DNA of 64,000 nt from Branchiostoma belcheri (lineage: Eukaryota; Chordata; Leptocardii; Amphioxiformes; Branchiostomatidae), in NCBI RefSeq assembly GCF_001625305.1, contig NW_017803910.1:2583754-2647753 (forward strand). Direction: 5' to 3'. A program made the position numbers and the translations under genes. Below the pieces are notes generated by a model that searched no databases, was not told where the DNA came from, and worked only from the letters and a program-made list of their open reading frames with translations. Within the stretch, counting starts at the first letter, position 1; each line of letters opens with the position of its first letter. This document shows, in pieces, positions 20,448 through 30,033 of the stretch.

Positions 20448-21799
20448 GTAACACCCTAACACATGTAGCTCTCCCCTTCTTTTCTTCAAAAATCTAAACC
20501 TTCCAGTGACATCCTTGTCTAATGCAGTGTGCTGTGTTTCCATATTCTGTGTTTTTATTCATTTAAAAGATCACTGTGACCAAAGCACTTTGGATTGTTG
20601 TAAATTGCATCCTGTTTTAATTGTGACTCAAGTGTCTTTCAATGTGTTCAATTTCTGTATACATTTGTATGTCATTGCAATTAGTGCTACAGTAACTGTT
20701 GTTACCTTCGAAACTATCAAAATTTATGTCATGTTACTGTTACAATTAATCATGTCATGTGGTTTCTATCATAATATATGTGTCCAATATGTTGAACATG
20801 TGATATCATGTAAGTGTTGCTCTGTACATTACCCTGTGTTACTTGCTTATTATGGCATACATTCATCATTTATGTTTTCGCCCGTTTTCTTGCTGCCCTC
20901 CTTGCAATTATAAGTTCCTGGCTGTTGCAGTCCTTTCCATCTTCCTGCTTTGTATATTACATTGTACATGTTAAGCTTTCCCTTACGCTTTTGTACCTGT
21001 TTTATCCCTGTTTTGCTTGTAAAACTGTCTTGCTGCCTTCTTATGTTTTGCTGTTGTCCCTTCTTTGTTGCTATGGCTTTGCATCGACCCTGGCTACCTG
21101 CTGTCCTACCTGTGCTTATATTTTCTTTCATTCCATTTATTTTTTCCTTTTGATCCCTCCATTCTTTGTTACCAAAGCTACACTGCATAGATCCTTGCTA
21201 CCTTTGTTTTACAGCACTGCTCTTCCTCAGATCCTGCCCAGCCCTTTGCGCAATCCTGTTTTTGTTTTCCTGTTGTACGGTGTCCAATCATTTTCCCAGC
21301 TGTATCATTCTGTAGTTTGTGTTAAGTGCAGGACTCTCTCCAGGTCTAATTTTTTCTCTGTCTTCTTAGCAATGATGATAGAGTAAAGCACCAAAATGAT
21401 GTGATGATTCAAAGCACCAAACTATGTTTCTAATCACCACGCGATGTAGCAAAGCACCAAATTATGTAACTTTATCAAAGCATCAAAGAATCTAAGGACA
21501 AATTCTGAACCTGATAAACTTTTTTTAAACACTGCAACCTATTTCCACATTTTGTGAGCTCAGATGCCAATTTCAAAAGGTCTTATCTTAATTTTGTAAA
21601 TGTTTTGTGGTGCTACAAACAACCTGAGGAATATGTATTGAAGATTTTTTATCTTTGCCTATACATGTCCAGCAAAATTCCTCCCAATGATGGAAGGATA
21701 GATGCTAGAGAGAGCCCTGTTACGTTACAATGAGATAAGAATTGCCCACCTGAGGCACCTCTGTAGTTTGTCTGTGCTCTAACCTTGTTACACCCACAG
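20448..21799 (+). other. Intron 39, 1.35 kb, partly pyrimidine-rich
   Basis: From about 20860 to 21360 the coding strand is dominated by C and T, with cttgctgcc motifs near 20892 and 21030. Its long plus-strand frame (20814-21386) reads as low-complexity Cys/Leu/Phe and is not a protein. From 21380 to 21490 a short array of aaagcaccaaa-type units occurs. I see no exon. Confidence 0.6.
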
Positions 21800-21904
21800 T
21801 CTGAGTATGAAGCGAAGGACAAGGAGAGGAAGCATCAGTACAAGACCTCCTCAGACACACCCGAGTACCGGCGGCACAGGAAGGTGGCCAAGTTCACTCC
21901 TGAT
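21800..21904 (+). CDS. NEB: Nebulin exon 40, super-repeat 7 repeat 4
   Basis: 35 codons, SEYEAKDKERKHQYKTSSDT start, ending FTPD before gtacgt. Confidence 0.91.
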
Positions 21905-22322
21905 GTACGTGACTTCTCAGTTATCCTCTCACATGCAGCCCTTTGCCTCACTGTCTGTGGTAGTTTATGAATACATCATATATTACATGTATATATATAT
22001 TCTCAATGTTTCTGAAGGAGACATGATTGTAGTAGTTATCAATGAATGGTCTAAATAGCTTTGTAGCTTTGACTAAACATAACTATCTAGTACCTAAAAG
22101 CTAAATAGAGTTTTGTAAGACTTATAGATTTGTTGGAATTTTGTCACTATGTTTAGCCATCTTCAATATGTTTTTTGAAAGAGTAGTGGCTCAAGATTTC
22201 TTTACCTGTAGCTCACAAAGCAGTGAGTTTATGTGGTTGAAGTACATGTATGTCACACTGTTTTCATTGATGTTAACTTTGCAACCCCCCCTTCCCATTT
22301 CAAATGTAAAAAAAATTAACAG

Positions 22323-22424
22323 AAAGCGTACCAGACAGCCAAGCCAGATTTGGACAAGTACCACCCTGTGAAGGACACCCCATCCAACAAGCGTGCTGAT
22401 GATGCTCAGAAGATCCAGAGTGAC
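22323..22424 (+). CDS. NEB: Nebulin exon 41, super-repeat 7 repeat 5
   Basis: 34 codons, KAYQTAKPDLDKYHPVKDT start, ending IQSD before gtaagt. The preceding acceptor tract is unusually A-rich (aaaaaaaattaacag). Confidence 0.91.
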
Positions 22425-22771
22425 GTAAGTACTAATTTAAAAGTGAACTCTTTAGTTTTTCTCAACCTCTCTCCAATAAGATACTTTTCTTATCTGTAAA
22501 ATTTGGCGTACTTCATTGTTATGATAAAGTAACCTTAACAGTTACTATAATTATTGTAGACAATTTACACATCTTGCAATGTCTTGCAAGTTCATGCCTG
22601 AGGGCTAATTGCAACATGTGTTAAAAGTGTACATGATTGTACATACAGACAGTGCAAGCTAAAAATGGTGACAATGGTAACAAGTGGAACAAGACATATG
22701 ACTATTCTAAGCCCTGCTATAGTATACAATCACCTTTCTTTGGGTTTGAGTTCTTTCTTGGAAGCATGTAA

Positions 22772-22772
22772 G

Positions 22773-22842
<70 letters not shown>
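22772..22842 (+). repeat. (GATT)n microsatellite just upstream of exon 42
   Basis: About 17 almost perfect copies of GATT end 13 bases before the acceptor AG of exon 42. The tract occupies the branch-point and polypyrimidine zone, so length changes could affect splicing. Confidence 0.95.
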
Positions 22843-22855
22843 ACTTTATCCACAG

Positions 22856-23173
22856 CTCTGGTACCAGGAGCAGGGCCGTGAACTCAAAGGAAAGGCCTAC
22901 ACAGAGGTGGACAATCCCGTCAACCGTCGCGTCAAGAGCCTGCGGGAGATCACCAGCGACACGTTCTACAAGGACGAGGCGCAGCACCTGTGGCACGTGG
23001 CCTGCACACAGTACCCCTACACCCCCGACATGGAGCGCCACGAGGACAACCTGCGCAAGTTCAGTGACGTGCTCTACAAGAATAAGTACGAGATGACCAA
23101 ACACGAGTACCACCCCGTCCCAGACAGCCCCGAACTCAAACTGGCCAAGGAGAACGCTGTCAGACACAGCGGG
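22856..23173 (+). CDS. NEB: Nebulin exon 42, fused: super-repeat 7 repeats 6+7 plus super-repeat 8 repeat 1
   Basis: 106 codons and three repeats. LWYQEQGRELKGKAY and YKDEAQHLWHVACTQYPYT match the two-repeat exon type. After KFSD the frame runs straight into VLYKNKYEMTKHEYHPV, which elsewhere starts a new exon. The intron normally found at SD|VLYK is absent, most simply by intron loss. It ends RHSG before gtatgt. Confidence 0.93.
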
Positions 23174-23511
23174 GTATGTAACCGTCTAAGTCCATGCAAG
23201 TTTGCTAGTAAACAGTTTAGTACACGGTGTATTCTCCATCACCCAAGGTACCAGCCCGACCGCAACTCAGATCATCTAAAGGCTGGAGGGTGATCCTACC
23301 TGTGTAATACTGCTTATCATACGGTCCATATCGAACGTTATCGTGGCTTAGACATAAATGTTTGTATGTCTACGATAGTAAGATACAAGAATCTGCACTC
23401 AGTTGAATCCATCCATTTTACTGTGTAATGTCAAAGTAAATTACTGAAAAAAGAGCCATATTGAGTAGAGTCGATAGGACTAATTTTCAACTGGATTTTT
23501 TCCTTTTACAG

Positions 23512-23619
23512 TTCAAGTACAGGGAGAAGTATGAAGAGTTGAAGAAAAAACCCAAGTTCAACGTTGCAGATACACAACTGTACAGGAGAATGAGAGAAGT
23601 TGCAGCAGCTACATGTGAT
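23512..23619 (+). CDS. NEB: Nebulin exon 43, super-repeat 8 repeat 2
   Basis: 36 codons, FKYREKYEELKKKPKFNVAD start, TQLYRRM core, ending ATCD before gtacgt. Confidence 0.92.
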
Positions 23620-23685
23620 GTACGTAATGCACATAATTTCTTTAAAACATTTTTAACATACACGTGTATAATGATCTGAACTGCC

Positions 23686-23860
23686 CTGTCCTTGGTGCTG
23701 AACGCCTTCTAATGGCAAGTAATGAACTGAACAATCAAAACAAAAGGCACAACATAATTGATATTGACTGTTTTATATGTATCCACATGTAATCATGTAT
23801 GCTGGTCTTATAGTGTTGGCTCTGTCCTTGGTGCTGAACTCCTTCCAATGACAAACAAAA
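23686..23860. repeat. tccttggtgctgaa repeat family, 2 units (136-bp spacing)
   Basis: Units start at 23686 and 23822. The 70 bases ahead of the first (ataatttctttaaaac, cacgtgtat, atgatctgaac) also match the intron after exon 38, so the match covers a block of intron and not just the tandem unit. Confidence 0.8.
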
Positions 23861-24188
23861 GGCATACAAAAGAGTATTATGTCCATTCCAGGATTTGAAC
23901 CAAGGGACAATTGTATCTAAAATGTAGGCAAATGGCCTAGACTCTTAATTGTCCAAGTATTGATGAAAAATCTTTCATCTCAGCACGCTTCAAATAAAAA
24001 CTAGATTCTTGTAACTTTTATACTTCCAATCACAGCTCTAGTAGACAATTCTGTACATGAACTCTATAGGCAGAAATCTGTCTTAAATTTTGCACAGGTG
24101 AACAACAGTCGGGTACTTACATACATTTATTTTTTTCTAGCTTTATACTATATAGAATAAGATGTTGACTTTTCAAATTTTTTTGCAG

Positions 24189-24299
24189 GACAATTATATG
24201 GGTGACTACAGACAGAACATCAAGGGAAAAGGTGTTTCCAACTACGCGGAGACGCCGCTGTACCAAAGGAACAAGGAGGCAGGGGATGCTTCCAGCGAG
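24189..24299 (+). CDS. NEB: Nebulin exon 44, super-repeat 8 repeat 3
   Basis: 37 codons, DNYMGDYRQNIKGKGVSNY start, ETPLYQRN core, ending ASSE. The donor is the rare-looking gtcggt; the next gt would break the repeat length. Confidence 0.88.
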
Positions 24300-25729
24300 G
24301 TCGGTGGTTTGTCATGGTGGTTACCAAACTGCCCCCCTCCCCACTCCCTAAAATAGTCGCACCATTCTTGGTGGTTAGTATGACTGTATGCCCCACTTCC
24401 CATAATGACTGAGCCATGTTTGTGAATACCAAGCTGTCCCTGCACCCCTCCCCATAATATAACTTTACAGCTGGAATATACAGCTGGAATATACATTGTG
24501 GTTACCTGACTTCCCCCTCCAATTTCAACTGCAACATTTTTGGGGTTACCAAACCACTCCCCCTCCCCCAAAGTTACATCATTTTGGGTGGTTAACAAAA
24601 TGCCCCCCTCCCCATAATAGCTTTACAATTCTTGTGGTTTAAGCCCCCTCTCCATAACTGCAGCTCTTATCTCTTGCTTAATCTCAGTTCCAGGTTTTCA
24701 AAGCCTTTCCAAAAGCTATGTTTCATGATGAGTTTTATCTTCCCAAATGCTTATAACATCCCCCTGCTGACTTATACCTTTTTGGTGGGTAAACTAGCCC
24801 TTACAACTGAAGTTTAACTTCATCTTGCATCATTTCTATGGCAAAACTCAAATCTACATCAGACTTCTTACCCCATCTTTTAAGACTTATCATATTTACT
24901 TGGGCCAAACTCCAGACATAATATCCCCGAGTTTTTCATACGCTAGCCTGCTTTATAACTCTCCATCTGCTGTGTTCACTTTTGTTTTCCAGATTTTGCC
25001 ATCAAACCATCTTTCCCTTGCTGCCCTCCCCACCTTTCCCATTACTCCATCACTGAACGGTATCCTTTCGCAATCCTCTCCTTGCTAACTTGTCGACTAT
25101 TTGCATTTTACAGCTTTAAAACATGTTTGTGCTGCTTTTCTATTTCAGTGTGTTCCAAGACAGTATCCTTTTTCGGTGCTATTCATTCCATGCTTTGTAT
25201 ATATTAAGCAACACCCCTTTATCTTTTCCTTTAACTTGCTGCCTCCCTCCCAGCTAAACATTACAGGAATTTATCCTTCATTACAGTTTAAATATTAATT
25301 TTCATCATACTCATGCTCCACAGCAGCTTTAATCTCATTTTCCCCTTTCTGATTTTTCCCTTATATAAGACCCTACACAGCTTTCCCTTATATTCTGACT
25401 TCTGATCACCTTATCATGCTCTTGTAATTCTTTTCCCTGCCAGCATAGCAATTTTGCTCACAGTTTTCCTTCCCAGCCAGAACACCCTGCAATAACTTAT
25501 CCTTTTTCATTTATCTTTTTTTTAAATTATCAGAGCTGATCATTAATCTATGCACCCCTCCCCACAGCCTGACTAAAAGGTCTTTATTTTCAGGGTTGCT
25601 GCTTTTCACACACAACTACCCAAACTCGAAACATTTCCACACCATTTCTGTTTCTTTTCAAACTTTCCTTTTCTTCTGCCTCTCCTTTCTAGAAGTCTAA
25701 TTGTGTTTTTGATGCATTTTCTTGTGTAG
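24300..25729 (+). repeat. Intron 44: GGTTACC/CCCCTCCC minisatellite and pyrimidine-rich tract
   Basis: From 24300 to about 24655, some seven units of 45-60 bases repeat the pattern tggttaccaaactgccccctcccca..taa. From 24660 to about 25640 the coding strand is C/T-rich with no clear unit, apart from ttgctgccctccc-type motifs near 25018 and 25238 that also occur in intron 39. I see no exon in 1.4 kb. Confidence 0.65.
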
Positions 25730-25840
25730 CTTAAGTATGGAGTGGACCTTAAGAAGATCCGTGAAGGCAAAGGCTACACCCCGACTGCCGACACTCCTCA
25801 GAACAGACATGTTAAGAAGATGGAGAAGATACAGAGTGCG
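25730..25840 (+). CDS. NEB: Nebulin exon 45, super-repeat 8 repeat 4
   Basis: 37 codons, LKYGVDLKKIREGKGYTPTA start, DTPQNRH core, ending IQSA before gtaaga. Confidence 0.92.
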
Positions 25841-26299
25841 GTAAGACATCACTTTTTTTCTGGAAATGTTGTACCTTTTTTTTAAGCTTTCAATGTAACA
25901 ACAACATTACGTTATCTACCATGTCTGAAAGTACATGTAAGAGCCTGAATGTTTCATTAGTAGGTGCAGTTAGATATCTGTAAGGGGAGAAAAACATAAA
26001 TAGCCACGTGTATCTGTAGCTTCTACCAAAAATACACCCATGTGAACATGAAAGATATAGAATGAAAAGTCATCTATGTTGCGGTGCAATTTGATGTAAA
26101 ACAAAAGGTCCAATACTATAGACAATGGGCAGAATTTTAGACTGTCACAATACTTCTGGTCCTCTTCATGAAAACCCACTTGCCCAGGATAGGCAACGCT
26201 ATGAAAGTGTGACAAGAACAATGCTTTAAAGTCAGTGAGATTATAAATCTACTAGGTTTATTGTTTAATATAGTAACATTTATGTCATGTTCCCCACAG

Positions 26300-26401
26300 G
26301 TGAAGTACCCCAAGGCTCTGAAGGACCTGGCCAAGTATGCGACGGTGCTGGACACCCCAGATACACAGAGGGCCATCAACACGTACAAAAACCAGAGCAC
26401 G
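26300..26401 (+). CDS. NEB: Nebulin exon 46, super-repeat 8 repeat 5
   Basis: 34 codons, VKYPKALKDLAKYATVLDT start, ending NQST before gtaagt. The intron before it (25841-26299) holds nothing I can name. Confidence 0.92.
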
Positions 26402-26479
26402 GTAAGTCTAGCCACATTGCAAAGGCACCATTTTATCGACTGATATTGGGTATTTTATATGTATGCACATATAATCTAG

Positions 26480-26867
26480 TAATTTTATAGTGCTATGAGC
26501 GTATATTATTGCATTGGCTCTATCCTTGGTGCTTCCAATGGCAACATAACTATTAAAACAGAAGGCAGAACATAATTGACTAATATTGAGTGTTTTATAT
26601 GTATCTACATGTAGTCATATACGCTGGCCTGAGAGTATATCATGGGATTTGCTCTGTCCTTGGTGCTGAACACCTTCCAATGGCAACATAACTATCCAAA
26701 CAAAGGGCACAACATAATTTACTGATATTGAGTGTTTTATGGTTTCCGCATGTAATCATGTATGGTATACCATGGCATTGGCTCTGTCCTTGGTCCTGAA
26801 AACCTTCCAAAGACAAATATGTATATGACAATCCAAACAAAAGGCATACAGTAGAGTGTTCTTTCAC
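26480..26867. repeat. tccttggtgctgaa repeat family, 3 units (about 130-134-bp spacing)
   Basis: Starts at about 26520, 26654 and 26784, each with the ttccaatggcaacataac, aaacaRa.ggca, tattgagtgttttat and cacatgtaatcat blocks. This is the longest array of the family in the window. Confidence 0.8.
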
Positions 26868-27018
26868 TTCAGGTCTGTCCAATCTGGTCTGTGTGGACAG
26901 GCAGTCACTATAGACAGTATTTTTAGGGCCTGTCATAAAGGAAAAAATACCTAAGGGACCACCTAATTGTTGTCACATTGGCCAGGTGGTACTGGTCACT
27001 GGCAGAGATTTGACTGTA
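26868..27018. repeat. Dispersed intron repeat, copy 2
   Basis: Shares ordered landmarks (ggcaagg/taaagg-aaaaat, cctaRgg.accac, gtcacattggccag, tggtcactggcag.gatttgactgta) with the element at 18911-19084. It directly follows the tccttggtgctgaa array. Confidence 0.55.
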
Positions 27019-27084
27019 CATCAGTGGCCAGGTTTTCCTTACAAATAGGTAGTCACTTTGCTAATTTTTTTCCTGTCTCCCCAG

Positions 27085-27300
27085 CTGTACTACGGAGCGG
27101 ACGCCAAGAGCGAGATGATTGGAAAGCCGTTCCGGGAGGTGAACGAGACTCCGGCCAGCGCTCACCACAAGAAGGTCCTGGACATGAGCGATGTGGTGTA
27201 CAAGGATGAGGCCAGACGTCTGCACACCATCGCCTGCACACAGTACCCCTACACACCCGAGAACCTGCGCATGGCAGAGCTGTCCAGGACACAGAGCGAG
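27085..27300 (+). CDS. NEB: Nebulin exon 47, super-repeat 8 repeats 6+7
   Basis: 72 codons, LYYGADAKSEMIGKPF start, NETPASAHHKKVL core, second repeat VVYKDEARRLHTIACTQYPY, ending TQSE before gtgagg. The double Cys is reduced to AC, as in exon 42. Confidence 0.92.
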
Positions 27301-27530
27301 GTGAGGGGTGGGGTTTTGTCTTTAAGCCTTGTTTCTTGGTGATCTACATAAGATGAAGCACATTTTACTGTTACGGAGGATTGTCACTTGTATAATAGCA
27401 ATAGATTCTGAAGCATTCTTTTGGGTCATGTGTTAAGTAAATTCCTCACTTTGAATACTTGAATAGTAAAGAGAAATTCATATTCTTGATTTATTTCTTA
27501 AATGATAAATGTTGTGCTTGCTCCCCACAG

Positions 27531-27635
27531 CAAATGTACAAGGAGCGTGCAGAACTGGAGAAGCACAAGTACACACAGCTGCCTGACACACCCGACATAA
27601 ACTTTGCCAAGGAGGTCCATGACATCACCAGTGAG
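27531..27635 (+). CDS. NEB: Nebulin exon 48, super-repeat 9 repeat 1
   Basis: 35 codons, QMYKERAELEKHKYTQLPDT start, ending ITSE before gtgaga. Confidence 0.92.
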
Positions 27636-27919
27636 GTGAGAGCTGCTTGGAAACAATGTGTCACAAATATTGTTCAGTTCATTAAACAACTTGATAAATC
27701 ATGTATAATTATCAGCTCCATCTGTTCTTACATGTACAACTGTCTTAAAAATCAAGTAGGAGTTGGACCTGTACATATTAGTATACTATAGAATGTAGTA
27801 TCATATCAGACTTCTTTCACTGTTACTGTACAATGTAGAACTTTATCCCCATGACCTATGTACTTGCATGTATATTGTAAATTCAACAGATGATTGCAAT
27901 GTTTTCTTTGCACTTTCAG

Positions 27920-28024
27920 AACAAATACAAGGAGGAGTACAACAAGGACAGAGGCAAATACTCCATGGTGGCCCAAACACCTCTGTACGAAACAGCACAG
28001 AAAGCCAACAAGCTCACCAGCGAG
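27920..28024 (+). CDS. NEB: Nebulin exon 49, super-repeat 9 repeat 2
   Basis: 35 codons, NKYKEEYNKDRGKYSMVAQT start, PLYETAQ core, ending LTSE before gtatgg. The 346-base intron after it is plain. Confidence 0.92.
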
Positions 28025-28370
28025 GTATGGCAGATATTTAGTGTCATCCATTAATTAAAGTTGCTTTGTTCTCAAATAGAATCTCTTATCCTACCTTTGT
28101 CTATACATATAAGATATATCTTGGTCTGATATGTTTAAAGTCTGTTACCACTGCACAATCTGCAGTGTAATGTACATCTATATTACATTTTGTATATAAT
28201 TTAGCAGTAATATGTATAAGGGGGAAATATGAAACTGGGAAATCTCTTAAGAGACTCATTTTTCCAGGGTGGCACAGATATTTACCTCCTGGTAGATGTA
28301 TGACTGTGTGTCAGCAGACATATACATGCTTCTACGTTAACAAAAACCATGTTTTCCTTGTTACTCCCAG

Positions 28371-28475
28371 ACTCTGTACAAGAAGGCCTACAAGGCACTG
28401 CAGGGTAAGGGATACGCACTGATCGATACTCCAGAGTTCGAGAGGTGTAAGCAGGTGAACAAGCTGGCCAGCCGG
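28371..28475 (+). CDS. NEB: Nebulin exon 50, super-repeat 9 repeat 3
   Basis: 35 codons, TLYKKAYKALQGKGYALIDT start, PEFERCKQV core, ending LASR before gtaaga. Confidence 0.92.
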
Positions 28476-29925
28476 GTAAGAAAAATGTATTGTCCTTGAG
28501 TGATGTATCTTGTGTTTGCCTAGAACTAGATTCATCATTTTGATAGGAACTAAAGGATGTAAATTATGTTGAATTGTTTGTTGTCATGTGATATATACGC
28601 ATACATATGGGACAGTCTATTATAAAATGTGTTGAGAAGTTGTGAAGTTACAACAAGGTGTTCAGCATGTGTATTAGTTATGGCTCAGGAAAATGTCACT
28701 TTGTTAGCAGGCAGTTTTTATGAATTGGGTTGTGAATAATAATGCATTAATTGAGCTTTAGGCATTAGACTGCTAATGAAAGCTTGGCTTTAAGATAGTA
28801 CCTACATTTGTTAGCCTGTGATAAAGTATTGTGATCAATGAAACTGAGAGAGCAGTACTACTAGAGTCTAATTATTCAGAGAAAAATTAAGTACATGTAT
28901 GTTTAGCTGTAGCATGAGAAAGCTGAAAGTTTTTGCTATAATGTATCAATTAGGATTCAATCTTAAGCAAAACTCTTGAGCATGTGATGTTGTAGATTTG
29001 TATGTGTAATGATGTTGTACTGATAAGTATTTGTTGTTGCAGATTCAGCATGCAAACGGGAAGTTGCTAGTTAATCAACTGTTGTTCGACATGTATAAGC
29101 ATGAACCATCGGAGCAAACTTTACCGGGAGATGCCAAACCAAAGATGTATGAACAACGGGATACCGAAGTGCACGCATGCATGCAGAAACAAACTGTGCT
29201 TTCACATGCACACAACACACACATGCACACACAAACACACACACACGGTTTCAGGAGTGCATGAACATACAATTGTGTGAATGTGCATCATAATCCATGT
29301 TTCCCATATAGCTAGTAATATGATGGTAGATAATTTTGTAACTTGTTTACCAGTTAGTAAGTTGCCATTTTACATGTTGGTTGGTACACAATTATGTAAA
29401 AATTGTGATGACATGTATTTTACAGGGTTTGACATGTGTTTTGGCCAAGTGTATGATGCCTTTAGATTCTCAATTTACTTTTGGAAAATTAGATATAAAT
29501 AAGTTTCATTTTGTTCAGTTTGGCTATAACTGAATACAGAAGTCTGGTATCCAGGCTTGTTCAGCTTTGGTGTACTTCCCTGTGGTCACTAACCTACATT
29601 GGCAAGTACACAGAAGCTGCAAATGGATGGGTACCAGGCTAATAACTATGAATTCAAATTGAAACTATCATGATGTGAAAATATTTATTAATGTTATATC
29701 TTTGCTGCTTTATCAGTGTATTGGTTGTAATTTTTAACATTCTCCCTGCTGACCTTCGATTTTTCACCAATTTTGGTTAAGTTATAATTCTAGACAGCAG
29801 GGAGAAGGTTAAAAAAACAAATCACCTTTTAAAAATATGAGAGTAAACATCTATTTTCTGTGTGCTATCTGCCTGATGTTGTGCTGGTTCTTATTTTGGC
29901 TTTTGTCATCCGTCCTTCCCAACAG
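28476..29925 (+). other. Intron 50, 1.45 kb
   Basis: Mostly AT-rich, with a short (CA)n stretch at about 29205-29245. A frame beginning after ttgttgttgcag at 29041 stays open for about 75 codons but shows no nebulin core and no donor. I see nothing else. Confidence 0.6.
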
Positions 29926-30033
29926 ACCAAGTACCACGAGGACTATGAGAAGTCGAAGATCAAGGGTTACACACCAGTGGTGGACACACCGGAGAACATC
30001 CGCCTTCGCCAACAGAGCAAGATTCAGAGCCAG
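29926..30033 (+). CDS. NEB: Nebulin exon 51, super-repeat 9 repeat 4
   Basis: 36 codons, TKYHEDYEKSKIKGYTPVVD start, TPENIRLRQQ core, ending IQSQ before gtgaga. Confidence 0.92.

Noticed and set aside
20814-21386. 190-codon plus-strand frame in intron 39
   Set aside because: It is a by-product of pyrimidine-rich DNA (Cys, Leu, Phe, Ser codons) with no domain; super-repeat 7 is complete without it.
29041-29264. Possible exon after ttgttgttgcag
   Set aside because: No nebulin core, no usable donor, and it runs into a CA repeat. The super-repeat order does not need an exon there.
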